The notes: generated by a model not told the origin, from the letters alone. A stretch of DNA of 64,000 nt from Listeria seeligeri serovar 1/2b str. SLCC3954 (GCF_000027145.1 NC_013891.1:1736001-1800000); one strand, 5' to 3'; shown: positions 1 through 9,185, numbered from the stretch's first letter. Numbers and translations: made by a program.

Positions 1-951
1 GTGGCGAAGTTCGTTCGAGACACGCAATACTTTTAGGCTTAAATCAGCTAAGTATTCGTATGTATCGCGGTCAGCATCTTCAATAATTCTAGCAAACTCT
101 GCTGCTTCAAATTGCATATCATTTGCTACTGTTGGTCCAGCAAGCTCGGTTTCTTCTTTTGTGGCGTTATCATAAAAAGTGATTTTTTCAATGCCAGTTA
201 GTGGATCAACTATCAGCGTTCCTTTTTGACCATATATTTCACTTGGTAGGAAGGACTGCGAATTTTTCCCTTGAATGATAGTAATATTGAAAGTTGGGTA
301 TTCTAAAATAATCGGTCCTAATCCGTCTACCCCAGTTGGGAGCTTGGTCGCAAAGTAAGTCGCCTTCACAGGTTCACCGAATAAAGTAATTGCCGAATAA
401 AGTGGATACACGCCTAAATCGACAATCGAGCCACCGGAGAATTTCAACGAGAAAATGTTTGGTTCTTCGCCGTTTAAAACTTGGTCATATCTAGAAGAAT
501 ACTTCATATAAGCAAGTGTCGCGCCATGAATCGTGCCGACTTTAGTTAGATTTTCTTGTAATTTTTTGAAATTTGGTTCTTGAATATGGCGAGCCGCTTC
601 AAATAAGAAAACATTATTTTCACGAGCAATTTGGTGTGCATATTCAAGTTCTGCCACAGTAGAAAAAATGGGTTTTTCGACGATGACATGTTTTTTATTT
701 TTGAGTAAGCTTACCGCATGCTCAAAGTGAAGGGCATTGGGGGAAGCAATATAAACAGCGTCTAGTACGTCTGCTTTCCCCATTTCTTCTATGTCTGTAA
801 AATAAGTTAGTTCGCCATATTTTTCTCCAAATGCGCGGGCTTTTTCTTCTGTTCTTGAATAAACAGCCGTAAGTGTCCACTCTCCTGAATTTAAAGCACC
901 TTCGATAAAAGCATCTGTAATCCAATTTGTTCCCATGATTCCAAGTTTCAT
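1..951 (-). CDS. Gfo/Idh/MocA-family NAD(P)-dependent oxidoreductase (C-terminus beyond window)
   Basis: The reading frame opens with ATG at 951 and stays open to the first base of the window, giving 317 residues without a stop, so the C-terminus is missing. The N-terminus (MKLGIMGTNWITDAF) is a Rossmann strand-loop-helix with a GxxGxx-like turn. Around residues 90-100 is the family's EKP motif (HVIVEKP), which carries the catalytic or nicotinamide-contacting lysine. Members oxidise or reduce sugars, inositols and related hydroxyl compounds. It lies 59 bp downstream of the lacI-type repressor on the same strand, so it probably belongs to the beta-1,2-glucan locus. The substrate cannot be told from sequence. 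Confidence 0.9.
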   Translation of the reverse strand, partial: MKLGIMGTNWITDAFIEGALNSGEWTLTAVYSRTEEKARAFGEKYGELTYFTDIEEMGKADVLDAVYIASPNALHFEHAVSLLKNKKHVIVEKPIFSTVAELEYAHQIARENNVFLFEAARHIQEPNFKKLQENLTKVGTIHGATLAYMKYSSRYDQVLNGEEPNIFSLKFSGGSIVDLGVYPLYSAITLFGEPVKATYFATKLPTGVDGLGPIILEYPTFNITIIQGKNSQSFLPSEIYGQKGTLIVDPLTGIEKITFYDNATKEETELAGPTVANDMQFEAAEFARIIEDADRDTYEYLADLSLKVLRVSNELRH

Positions 952-1010
952 TAGCCAACAACTCCTTTTATTTTACTTTAAGTATACCTTAAAATAAGTA
1001 AAAAAGCGTA

Positions 1011-1976
1011 CTAATTGTTTGAAACAGAGGGGCCACTAATTCTCGTAGTGTAGATTATTTCGTTTTCTGCTTTGCCGCCTTCTAAAAGCTCCACTAATTT
1101 GTCGGCTGCGACTGCTCCCCATTTATATTTGGAATATTCTATCGTTGCAAGGCGTGGCACTAGATATTCGCTAATGTCAGTGTTATCAAAACCAATAATT
1201 CGGACGTCTTTGCCAATTTCTAATTCGGTTTTCGCAAAATAACGATACATTCCTATAGCCATATTGTCATTTAATGCAAATACCGATACAGGCGCTTTCC
1301 AGTTTTTGGCGATTATAGCTGCTGCGTTTTCGCCACTTTCTTCGGAAAAATCTCCTTCAATGATATGTGCAGTTTTATCCCCAGAACGAGCTAATTCTTG
1401 CTTGGCTGTTTCTAGTCTAACTCTAGCATCATAGGAATCTTCAGGACCTGTAACAACATAAAAATCACCTGTAAAATTAGTAGATAAATAATCAATGGCA
1501 AGAGTTGCCCCACCCTTATTATCTAGCAAAACTTGACAGACATTTTCATGCGTCAATTCACGATCAAGTACGACGATTTTATGACCACGACCCGCATAGT
1601 TAATGATTTCCTCCGATGGGAAATTGGCATCTAAAATAATCGCTCCATCAATCATTTTCTCTGGTAAAAAGCGGTGTGTCTTCGTGCCACTGCATGCAAT
1701 GAGTTCATATCCATGTTTATAAAGCGTTTGCGTTAAACCTTCGAGTAATGTCCCGTAAAATATCCCGCCATAGTTCGTTAAGTAGACACCGATTATTTTC
1801 GTTTCTCTTGTTTTTAACGTTCGCGCTGCCATATTGGGAATATAATTCAATTCATTTGCGATGGTCATAATTCGTTTTCGCGTTTTTTCGGTCACTTTTG
1901 GGCTGCCATTAAGTGCATAGGATACTGTTGATATGGAAACCCCTGCCTTTTTCGCGATATCTTTAATTCCTACCAC
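1011..1976 (-). CDS. LacI-family transcriptional repressor of the beta-glucan locus
   Basis: A 321-residue LacI/GalR regulator. Residues 1-50 form the helix-turn-helix and hinge (IKDIAKKAGVSISTVSYALNG), and residues 60-315 are the periplasmic-binding-protein-like effector domain. The start is GTG at 1976, with a weak AGGATG ribosome site upstream. It lies between the oxidoreductase and the GH94 phosphorylase. It is the natural reader of the two identical palindromic boxes at 7475 and 7725, whose GAAACGTTTC core looks like a LacI-family operator. That it represses the locus and is released by a beta-1,2-glucooligosaccharide is inference from neighbourhood. Confidence 0.92.
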   Translation of the reverse strand: MVGIKDIAKKAGVSISTVSYALNGSPKVTEKTRKRIMTIANELNYIPNMAARTLKTRETKIIGVYLTNYGGIFYGTLLEGLTQTLYKHGYELIACSGTKTHRFLPEKMIDGAIILDANFPSEEIINYAGRGHKIVVLDRELTHENVCQVLLDNKGGATLAIDYLSTNFTGDFYVVTGPEDSYDARVRLETAKQELARSGDKTAHIIEGDFSEESGENAAAIIAKNWKAPVSVFALNDNMAIGMYRYFAKTELEIGKDVRIIGFDNTDISEYLVPRLATIEYSKYKWGAVAADKLVELLEGGKAENEIIYTTRISGPSVSNN

Positions 1977-2023
1977 GTGAATCGCATCCTTTTCTGTTTT
2001 CTTTTATTATACACAAAACAACC

Positions 2024-5000
2024 TTAGAGACGGTTATTTTTTTGAAATTTAATTGTAATTTGTGAACATTTTGACGTTAAGTTCTTTTTAGGTAAAATGA
2101 TTGCTCCAGTTCGGTATGGATTCGCTTCATTTTCTAACGGTTGTTTTTCGCCGTCTACTAAAATCCCTGCATCGTCTGAAAGTTCAAATGTAATATCTAG
2201 CGGATAATTATCTAGCTCTATGTGACACTCCAAACCATCTAATTCCGCTGGTAAAATTGGGTCAAAAATAAACGCGTCTTCGGTTTGACGAATACCGAGC
2301 ACCGAACTAATTAATTGGTGCAAATAGATTCCGGGGCCGCTTGAATAAATACGCCAACCACCTTTTACCGGGATACTACCTTCTTTTACGCGTGAAAACT
2401 CATTTTGCGCCTGATAGCGATCTAAAAAAGCTGCATCAGAACTACTGAAATAAGTATTACTTTGGCGCAATGTTGCATTTGGCACAACTTCTTTAATATT
2501 GATTGGGTTAATAACTTCCAACATGTGCCATGCGTTGGTATCACCTATTTTAGCTAGTGATTCGATATAACGAATATGCGCATGAACATATTGTAAACCG
2601 ACTTCTCTGCCAAAATTTGCCGCTTGTTCGGCGCGTTTAAAATGGGTGCTTACCCCACCAGCATAATGCGCTGGTTCACTCATTAATCTGACACCATCAG
2701 GATGGAGTAAATGTGTGTCGATAATATCAAAATTCCGCTGTGCTTGCTCTTTGCTAACTAGTTCAGCGATGACACTTCTAGTTAGTGGAATTAAGCGATA
2801 TTTAATATTCGTATCTTTGTCTTCTGGATGAATCATCCATACCGGTGCTTTTCCTTCTTCTAAATAAAGGAAGCCAGGGATGACATCTGTTTTACCAATC
2901 ATATATTGTTCGAAATCTGTTTGTACTCTAGTCGCTAGTGTGGCAAATTTGTCTCCTGTTGGTAAATATTCCGCTAGACGTTTAAACGCTTGATAAGTTA
3001 ACGCCACAGTCCAACTGGAAACCATATTTTTCTTAAGCTGTGTATTGGCTGGTTGAAGCGTGTCATCCCAGTCACCATCCCCATAATTTGACAGTGCTGT
3101 TCCTTTCATAAAGCGTGATTCGATTGTCTTCACGGTTAATTCAATATGCTCCATCAGCGTGCTTGTCTCATTAGTGAAGTTTTTCGATGTGCGGTCCACG
3201 AAAGGAATTTCCTCTTCTAAAATTCCAGTATCACCCGTCATTTCCAAATAATCACCAATAATCTTCAGCGGCCAAACTATCACATCGCCGTGGCTTTCTT
3301 CTTGTTGGATTGTAGTATATTTATCGAACATAAACCACTGAGGCCAGTCGCCAGTGTCCCTATATTGATGTGAATAAATCGTTAAAATCAGCTTGCGTAA
3401 AACAGCTTTATTCCCCGTCGCAAGGAAAAATTCGAATGGACCTTGGCTGACATCTCGAGTGCCCCAAGCAGCGCCACTATATTGTTCCAAACCATGCGGA
3501 GAGGCATAGTGGACTAACATTTGGTGCGCATACCAATATACAGTTAAATTTAATTTTTCCGCTGCCATACTCGGATGATTCAAATGAAACTGTGCCGTTA
3601 ATTCATCATAATTGGCACGAATCTCTTTAATTGCCACTTCTAAATCCGGCTGAATTTCAGCAAATTCTTCTGTAAATTTAGCTTGAACATGGAAAGTTGC
3701 ATGATTTGCTGCTTCAAACACAAAGACATCTAGTCCCGCTGTCCCAACAAATTCTTCTGCAAAACAACTTTCATCTGTTACCGTTTCGTAGCTTCCATCA
3801 ACACGGAAACGAAGCGCAGGATAAGTGGCTAAAATCGGTGAATCATCGGCTGGATAATAAGTAACGACATTATTCTCGATAGCCTTTTTCACAGTTGTGT
3901 CATATTCATTCGTGCCCATAGTGACTTGATTCGTTAAAATAAGTTTATATGCTCGTCCCTGTTCTGATTTCACAGTAACATAGGCTTCCTTACTTGCTGT
4001 TGTCAAAGTGGTTTGAACGGTAATAAGATCATCCGCTAATTGATAATACCACGTGGAGTAGTTCGTCCCAGTCTCCCAAACAGAAGGTACCCCTAGTAAT
4101 CTAAGTTTTGAGTCTTGCTCTAAATAAATTCGTACTCCACTAGTTTGAAGAACATTAAGCGGATTTCGCGCATGGCTATTCCATTTATTCATATTCGTAT
4201 TCCCAGCAACGAGTTGGGATAAAAATGCACCATACATATAAGTAGTCGCCGAAAGTGTCGTTTCTGGATTTAACAGATTCACTTTATCGAGCAAAATACT
4301 ACCATGTGGGCGTTCAAGTTGCGCCTCTTTTTCGCGTGTTACTACATGTGCATAGTTAGGAGTGAAAAAGGATAAAATAGCATCGTCTTGCTTTTCTTCT
4401 TGAATGCGGTCTGGAAATTTCGCTTGTAACCATTCTTCTGAAACTGGTTCTCCAGTAATTGGCTTTTCGATATTTTTTTTGCGGGTTATTTTATTGACTG
4501 TTCTATAGTCCGTTTCTGCTTGTGGTGCTTTTAACTTCATTATGTTTTCGTGTTTGGCGCCAGAAGCTACTGGTTGATTTTCTGTTACATAGCCATAAAA
4601 AGTTGTTGCTCCATTACTTTGGAATTTTTCTGTTTGTAAAGTGATTTGGGCAAATTCATACTGATAGACCCGATTTGGCAAGTCTGCTTCTGTTAAAGCT
4701 GCTAATTGATTTGTTAACTTATAATTTGTTCCATATATATCAAATCCATCTGTTGCATAGCCAATAATTTTAGTCGAAGCGCCCATTTGGATGGCCGGGA
4801 ATTGATTGTTTTGTGGTTGATTTTGGCGAGCTTGGATAGTAAATCCGGCCTCATCTTCTGTTACATGATAATCAATATACTGCGACATATAAGCTTCATT
4901 TGTTCTCACTGCTGCTTGTTCTGCCAGCCCTAAATCTTGTAAATAAATTAAATCAAATTCAGCTTCCCCGTCCACTTTTACATCATAAAACCAACCTTGA

Positions 5001-5284
5001 GGATGGAACTGCATTTGCACGTTGAAGCTAAAAGGACCCGATTCACCGTGATAACTTACACCAGTTTCACTAAAAGCAACATCCGCTTCTTCTGATAATA
5101 AAGGATAGGCTACTATGTTATTTTTTTGGTGTTCGCGTACATAAATTTGCGACAATCTATTTTCTAACGGATTTTGGATGACTTGATTTAACATGATATC
5201 ATTTAATTTCATCCAAGCTAACTGCCCTTGTTGATGAAAAGCAGCAGTAAAATTCGCTTGGTTTATTTCTATTAATTTTGTCAC
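2024..5284 (-). CDS. GH94 phosphorylase, probably 1,2-beta-oligoglucan phosphorylase
   Basis: A 1086-residue cytoplasmic protein with no signal peptide. It has the long N-terminal beta-sandwich, alpha/alpha-barrel middle and C-terminal jelly roll of glycoside hydrolase family 94. Around residue 600 the segment SGAAWGTRDVSQGPFEF is the GH94 active-site strand, and FMFDKYTTIQQEESHGDVIVW lies just after it (quoted in part as a landmark). The length and locus match the Listeria innocua enzyme Lin1839, characterised as a 1,2-beta-oligoglucan phosphorylase releasing alpha-glucose 1-phosphate (recalled from literature, not searched). It starts at GTG 5284, and the GH3 stop and this start share one base (TAGTG), so translation is coupled. 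A purine-rich GGGGGAAG site precedes it. Confidence 0.9.
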   Translation of the reverse strand: MTKLIEINQANFTAAFHQQGQLAWMKLNDIMLNQVIQNPLENRLSQIYVREHQKNNIVAYPLLSEEADVAFSETGVSYHGESGPFSFNVQMQFHPQGWFYDVKVDGEAEFDLIYLQDLGLAEQAAVRTNEAYMSQYIDYHVTEDEAGFTIQARQNQPQNNQFPAIQMGASTKIIGYATDGFDIYGTNYKLTNQLAALTEADLPNRVYQYEFAQITLQTEKFQSNGATTFYGYVTENQPVASGAKHENIMKLKAPQAETDYRTVNKITRKKNIEKPITGEPVSEEWLQAKFPDRIQEEKQDDAILSFFTPNYAHVVTREKEAQLERPHGSILLDKVNLLNPETTLSATTYMYGAFLSQLVAGNTNMNKWNSHARNPLNVLQTSGVRIYLEQDSKLRLLGVPSVWETGTNYSTWYYQLADDLITVQTTLTTASKEAYVTVKSEQGRAYKLILTNQVTMGTNEYDTTVKKAIENNVVTYYPADDSPILATYPALRFRVDGSYETVTDESCFAEEFVGTAGLDVFVFEAANHATFHVQAKFTEEFAEIQPDLEVAIKEIRANYDELTAQFHLNHPSMAAEKLNLTVYWYAHQMLVHYASPHGLEQYSGAAWGTRDVSQGPFEFFLATGNKAVLRKLILTIYSHQYRDTGDWPQWFMFDKYTTIQQEESHGDVIVWPLKIIGDYLEMTGDTGILEEEIPFVDRTSKNFTNETSTLMEHIELTVKTIESRFMKGTALSNYGDGDWDDTLQPANTQLKKNMVSSWTVALTYQAFKRLAEYLPTGDKFATLATRVQTDFEQYMIGKTDVIPGFLYLEEGKAPVWMIHPEDKDTNIKYRLIPLTRSVIAELVSKEQAQRNFDIIDTHLLHPDGVRLMSEPAHYAGGVSTHFKRAEQAANFGREVGLQYVHAHIRYIESLAKIGDTNAWHMLEVINPINIKEVVPNATLRQSNTYFSSSDAAFLDRYQAQNEFSRVKEGSIPVKGGWRIYSSGPGIYLHQLISSVLGIRQTEDAFIFDPILPAELDGLECHIELDNYPLDITFELSDDAGILVDGEKQPLENEANPYRTGAIILPKKNLTSKCSQITIKFQKNNRL

Positions 5285-7452
5285 TAGACTTCCCCCACTT
5301 CCACTTCAAAAGTATCCACATTTTCACTACTTGTTCCAACAAAAATTCGGTGTAACCCTGGTTCTTGCACTTTTTCTACTTGATTGTTATAGAAAGAAAA
5401 TGCTTCACTTGTTATTTCAAAAGTTACTGTTTTTTCCTCACCTGGTTGAAGCGCTACTTTTTTAAATGCTTTTAGTTCTTTGACAGGACGCGATATGGTG
5501 GCTGTTACATCTTGTAAGTAAATTTGAATCACTTCTTTTCCTGCGATTTGGCTTTTATTTTTCAATGTCACTTTCACTTCTAATGACTCACCTAGTTGGA
5601 TTTGTTTTGGCAATTCAGCTGTTTTCCACTCGAATTCACTATAGCTTTTCCCATAGCCGAATGGATAATAAGGTTCATTTGGAATATCAAGATAATGAGA
5701 AACATAACGTTCGCCTTTATTTGCTTCTGTTTGTGGTCGACCAGTTCGTAAATGATTGTAATAAACCGGAATCTGTCCTGTTGTTTGTGGAAATGACATC
5801 GACAATTTACCAGATGGGTTACTTTTACCGACTAATAAATCTGCGGTTACCCGGCCTGCTTCTGTTCCGGGAAACCATAATTCTAACAGTGCATCACTTG
5901 CTTCTGCTAATTCTTTTACTTCTAGAGGTCTGCCATTAAAGAGTGTGATGACAACTGGTTTTCCAAATGATTGTACATAGTTTGCTAAGTCATATTGTGC
6001 GTCTGGTAAACGGATTGTAGCAAGACTTCCTGCTTCACCGCCCCATTCATTCTTTTCACCTAAAGAAAGAACTACCACTTCAGAAGCTTGAATTGCTTTT
6101 GCAATGGTGGATTTGTCTTCTTCAGTAAAGGTGGTGTAATCAGTGCTTACCGTAATTAATTCAGAAAAGACTTCCTGCAACCCCGTTTCTACATTAACGC
6201 CGTCTTTTTCGTCACCATAAACATTCCATCCTCCAAGAATATCGTTCGAAGTCGCAAGCGGACCAATTAGCGCAATTTTGGTCGTCTCAGCTAGCGGTAG
6301 TATTTGCTGTTTATTTTCTAGTAAAACAGCAGATTCCAATCCTGCTTCTCGTGATTTCCTGCGATTTTCAGGAGTTAAAATATCTTTTTGACGCGATTTC
6401 CCTTTCAAACCACGATACGGATCTTCAAAAAGTCCTAAGTCATTTTTTAATTGCAAAATACGTAAAACTGCTTCATCCACCAAACTCTCGGGTAATTTAT
6501 TCGCTTCAATCAAACCTTTTAGCTCATGGATATAACAAGTGGTCATCATCTCCATATCGACGCCAGCTTCCATTGAAAACTGTGCAGCTTCTGCTGGGTT
6601 TCGTGCAGTTCCGTGGTTAATTACTTCGGCAACCGCACCCCAATCAGAAATTAATACTCCATCAAAATTCATTTCTTGTCGTAAAACGTCACGATTTAAC
6701 CATTTGTTCATTGTCGCTGGAACGCCGTCTACCACGTTAAAAGCAGTCATGACGAGTTTTGCTCCCGCATGAATCGCTGCCTCGTATGCCGGTAAATAAT
6801 TTTGATATAGCTCGCGCGTGGACATATTTACCGTATTATATTCTAATCCAGCCTCTGCTGCCCCGTATGCCGCAAAATGTTTTACGCATGCAGCAAGGTT
6901 CGCTTTATTTTCATGAAGTTTGCTAGCATCACCTTGATACCCAGCAACCATCGCTTTTCCCAACTCGCTGTTTAAAAATGGATCTTCCCCAGTGGATTCC
7001 ATCACACGTCCCCATCTAGGGTCACGTACTAAATCAAGCATCGGTGAAAAAGTGACATGATGCCCGTCCGCAGTAGCCTCAAGTGCTGCAACTTCCGCCA
7101 TCGTTCGCACTGTTTCTCGGTCAAACGAACAACCAAGTGCTAGAGGAATTGGAAAAACGGTTTTATAACCATGAATGACATCTGCCATAAAAATCAGCGG
7201 AATTCCTAGTCGGTTTGTTTTTAAATAAGCTTCTTGAATTCCGATCATATCTTCTGCTGAACTCGATCCAAGAACGGAACCTGCATTTTCAGTATGAGCA
7301 TCCGTTAATTTCATTTCTTGAAGCACCGGCCCTGTCAATTCGGCGTTTTTTTTTGCCCCTTTAAAAAGAAAAGGAGATAATTGCAGACATTGAGCAATTT
7401 TTTCATTTAATGTCATTTCCGCCAATAAAGCGGTTAAATTCTCTTGTTTCAT
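5284..7452 (-). CDS. GH3 beta-glucosidase, probably active on beta-1,2-glucooligosaccharides
   Basis: A 722-residue family 3 glycoside hydrolase without a signal peptide, so cytoplasmic. Domain order is TIM barrel (about 10-330), alpha/beta sandwich (about 370-570) and C-terminal fibronectin-III-like domain (about 620-720). The family motif GVLISDWGAV places the catalytic nucleophile at Asp270; KHFAAYG (191-197) is the substrate-binding KH signature. Listeria innocua Lin1840 in the same locus is known to degrade sophorose-type oligosaccharides. ATG at 7452 is preceded by AGGAGG. It is the first gene of a minus-strand operon (GH3-GH94-lacI-oxidoreductase) driven from the promoter at 7504-7532. 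Confidence 0.93.
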   Translation of the reverse strand: MKQENLTALLAEMTLNEKIAQCLQLSPFLFKGAKKNAELTGPVLQEMKLTDAHTENAGSVLGSSSAEDMIGIQEAYLKTNRLGIPLIFMADVIHGYKTVFPIPLALGCSFDRETVRTMAEVAALEATADGHHVTFSPMLDLVRDPRWGRVMESTGEDPFLNSELGKAMVAGYQGDASKLHENKANLAACVKHFAAYGAAEAGLEYNTVNMSTRELYQNYLPAYEAAIHAGAKLVMTAFNVVDGVPATMNKWLNRDVLRQEMNFDGVLISDWGAVAEVINHGTARNPAEAAQFSMEAGVDMEMMTTCYIHELKGLIEANKLPESLVDEAVLRILQLKNDLGLFEDPYRGLKGKSRQKDILTPENRRKSREAGLESAVLLENKQQILPLAETTKIALIGPLATSNDILGGWNVYGDEKDGVNVETGLQEVFSELITVSTDYTTFTEEDKSTIAKAIQASEVVVLSLGEKNEWGGEAGSLATIRLPDAQYDLANYVQSFGKPVVITLFNGRPLEVKELAEASDALLELWFPGTEAGRVTADLLVGKSNPSGKLSMSFPQTTGQIPVYYNHLRTGRPQTEANKGERYVSHYLDIPNEPYYPFGYGKSYSEFEWKTAELPKQIQLGESLEVKVTLKNKSQIAGKEVIQIYLQDVTATISRPVKELKAFKKVALQPGEEKTVTFEITSEAFSFYNNQVEKVQEPGLHRIFVGTSSENVDTFEVEVGEV

Positions 7453-7474
7453 AAGAACCTCCTGAACACATTTT

Positions 7475-7489
7475 TCGAAACGTTTCTAT
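7475..7489. promoter_or_regulatory. Operator-like palindrome, copy 1 (GH3 side)
   Basis: TCGAAACGTTTCTAT contains the perfect palindrome GAAACGTTTC (7477-7486). It sits about 8-22 bases downstream of the predicted transcription start of the GH3 operon. The same 15 bases recur at 7725-7739. This is typical of a LacI-family roadblock operator; assignment to the adjacent LacI gene is inference. Confidence 0.75.
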
Positions 7490-7503
7490 TCAAATATAAC
7501 AAC

Positions 7504-7532
7504 AGTATAAGCGCTTTCTTTTCTTTAGTCAA
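7504..7532 (-). promoter_or_regulatory. Sigma-A promoter of the GH3-GH94-lacI operon with overlapping cre-like site
   Basis: On the minus strand TTGACT (7527-7532) and TATACT (7504-7509) are separated by exactly 17 bases. The spacer and -10 contain AGAAAGCGCTTATA (7506-7519), which fits the CcpA cre consensus TGWAANCGNTNWCA at all but two defined positions. Catabolite repression through CcpA is therefore likely, in addition to the LacI operator downstream. Confidence 0.75.
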
Positions 7533-7688
7533 CAGAAAAAGCATTTCACATGAATAATAATCGACTTTCATCCGTTTCTTCTATACTATCCTGTTTTCTC
7601 AAAAATCGTATATGAAAAATAAACTCTCTTTAAAATCATTGATATGTAAAGCTTTACGAGATAAACCAAAAAAAAATTAGCAATTCAC

Positions 7689-7717
7689 TTGAAACCGATT
7701 ACATTATATACTATAAT
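7689..7717 (+). promoter_or_regulatory. Sigma-A promoter of the sugar-binding protein gene
   Basis: TTGAAA (7689-7694) and TATAAT (7712-7717) are separated by 17 bases, close to consensus. Transcription would begin near 7724, giving a leader of about 158 bases before the binding-protein start. The operator copy at 7725-7739 begins at the expected start point. Confidence 0.75.
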
Positions 7718-7724
7718 AACCTTG

Positions 7725-7739
7725 TCGAAACGTTTCTAT
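7725..7739. promoter_or_regulatory. Operator-like palindrome, copy 2 (binding-protein side)
   Basis: This box is identical over 15 bases to the one at 7475-7489 (TCGAAACGTTTCTAT) and lies exactly 250 bp from it. It overlaps +1 of the plus-strand promoter. The two boxes could repress both divergent operons and might be bridged by a tetrameric LacI protein. Confidence 0.75.
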
Positions 7740-7881
7740 AGAATATTCAGTATGTGAATTAATTTTCACAAATTGTTTTTCCCCGTACGTAGCAAGCGCT
7801 GTTCCGTACAAATTGTTTTATTTCATATACTTCAGTCATAGAGAGTTATGTTGAAAAAAACCAAAAAATGGAGGAAAAATC
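7740..7881 (+). other. Leader of the sugar-binding protein gene, with a 12-base direct repeat
   Basis: This completes the 429-base gene-free stretch 7453-7881. It holds ACAAATTGTTTT twice (7768-7779 and 7808-7819), a GTGAA/TTCAC inverted repeat (7754-7769) and GTACG...CGTAC (7785-7809) around AGCGCT. A short out-of-frame ATG at 7848 precedes the real ribosome site (GGAGG). I recognise no known riboswitch class here. Confidence 0.45.
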
Positions 7882-9123
7882 ATGAAAAAAAAGATGTTTG
7901 CACTGTTAGCTGTATTGTTATCACTTAGTTTAGTCCTTATGGCGTGTGGATCCAAAGATGATGCAAATTCAAGCGATTCTAAAGTATTAAATGTTTGGGC
8001 AATGGGAGACGAAGCAAAATCTTTAAAAGAACTAGCACAGAAATTCACTAAAGAAACTGGTATTGAAGTAAAAGTTCAAGTTATTCCATGGGCAAATGCA
8101 CATGACAAGTTACTTACTGCCGTCGCTTCCAAATCTGGTCCAGATGTTGTCCAAATGGGTACAACTTGGATGCCAGAATTTGTCGAAGCTGGAGCATTAC
8201 TGGATATTACAAAAGATGTAGAAAAAAGTAAAAATATGAATTCTGACTTATTTTTCCCTGGTTCAGTGAAAACAACACAATTTGATGGAAAAACTTATGG
8301 TGTTCCGTGGTATGCAGAAACTCGCGTACTTTTCTATCGTACTGATTTACTGAAAAAAGTTGGGTATGATGAAGCGCCAAAAACTTGGGATGAATTATCT
8401 GACGCTGCTTTAAAACTTTCCAAACGTGGCAAAGATATGTATGGTTTCGCAGTTGATCCAAATGAACAAACAACTGGTTTCATTTTCGGTCGTCAAAATG
8501 GTTCTCCTTTGTTTGATAAAGATGGAAAACCGGTTTTCAATAAAGCTCCTTTCGTTGATTCCGTTTCTTACTTAGACAGCTTCATTAAAAACGGTTCAGC
8601 TCCTGATACCGATCTTGGTTTAGACGCTTCTCAAAGCTTTGGCGGTGACGGTATCGTTCCAATGTTCATGAGTGGTCCTTGGATGGTTAATACGTTAAAA
8701 GACACTGCACCAGACATTGATGGAAAATGGGCAACTGCGGTTTTACCTAAAAAAGAAAATAACATGTCTAGTTTAGGTGGAGCTAATCTTTCCGTTTTCA
8801 AATATAGTGATAAAAAAGACGATGCGCTGAAATTCATGGATTATATGAGCCAACCTGATGTACAACTTTCTTGGTTAAAAGATACGAACTCGATGCCTGC
8901 TCGTATGGATGCATGGGAAGACGATATGCTCAAAAACGACCCTTACTATAAAGTATTCGGCGAGCAAATGAAAACAGCTGAACCAATGCCACTAATTCCT
9001 CAGTTTGAAGAAATCGCTCAACTATACGGCAAGTCTTGGGAACAAATTTATCGTGGTGGTGCGGATGTACAAACACAGATGGATACTTTTAACGATCAAG
9101 TAGAAACACTTCTCAAAAAATAA
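7882..9123 (+). CDS. Sugar ABC transporter solute-binding lipoprotein (beta-1,2-glucooligosaccharide type)
   Basis: A 413-residue extracellular substrate-binding lipoprotein. A lipoprotein signal peptide (1-21) ends in the lipobox LMAC with Cys22. The rest is a cluster B (maltose-binding-like) two-lobe fold. Listeria innocua Lin1841, at the same position next to the phosphorylase, has been shown to bind beta-1,2-glucooligosaccharides (recalled). GGAGG lies nine bases before ATG 7882. A strong hairpin follows the stop codon, so this gene should be expressed at a higher level than the permeases, as is usual for binding proteins. Confidence 0.93.
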   Translation: MKKKMFALLAVLLSLSLVLMACGSKDDANSSDSKVLNVWAMGDEAKSLKELAQKFTKETGIEVKVQVIPWANAHDKLLTAVASKSGPDVVQMGTTWMPEFVEAGALLDITKDVEKSKNMNSDLFFPGSVKTTQFDGKTYGVPWYAETRVLFYRTDLLKKVGYDEAPKTWDELSDAALKLSKRGKDMYGFAVDPNEQTTGFIFGRQNGSPLFDKDGKPVFNKAPFVDSVSYLDSFIKNGSAPDTDLGLDASQSFGGDGIVPMFMSGPWMVNTLKDTAPDIDGKWATAVLPKKENNMSSLGGANLSVFKYSDKKDDALKFMDYMSQPDVQLSWLKDTNSMPARMDAWEDDMLKNDPYYKVFGEQMKTAEPMPLIPQFEEIAQLYGKSWEQIYRGGADVQTQMDTFNDQVETLLKK

Positions 9124-9129
9124 CGAATA

Positions 9130-9168
9130 AAAAGGGCAAATATAGGTAAATCAGTTATTTGCCCTTTT
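9130..9168 (+). terminator. Hairpin between binding protein and permeases (partial terminator)
   Basis: AAAAGGGCAAATA (9130-9142) pairs perfectly with TATTTGCCCTTTT (9156-9168), and the 3' arm ends in a T-run. It sits just after the binding-protein stop and before the first permease. The permeases have no obvious promoter of their own, so it probably acts as a leaky terminator or mRNA stabiliser that sets the protein ratio. Confidence 0.75.
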
Positions 9169-9185
9169 AGAATGGAACTGATGTT

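Noticed and set aside
722-961. 79-codon minus-strand frame at the oxidoreductase start
   Set aside because: It is a shifted frame over the oxidoreductase N-terminus, whose own frame opens at ATG 951 with a clear Rossmann motif.
5565-6772. Three plus-strand frames of 77-124 codons
   Set aside because: They are antisense shadows of the GH3 gene with leucine- and serine-rich, family-less translations.
7848-7928. Short ATG frame in the binding-protein leader, overlapping its start out of frame
   Set aside because: Its upstream sequence (AGAGAG) is a poor ribosome site, and the downstream GGAGG clearly serves ATG 7882. A leader peptide cannot be excluded but is not supported.
7836-8048. 70-codon minus-strand frame upstream of the binding protein
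   Set aside because: It is antisense to the lipoprotein signal region and promoter leader, and has no ribosome site or family resemblance.
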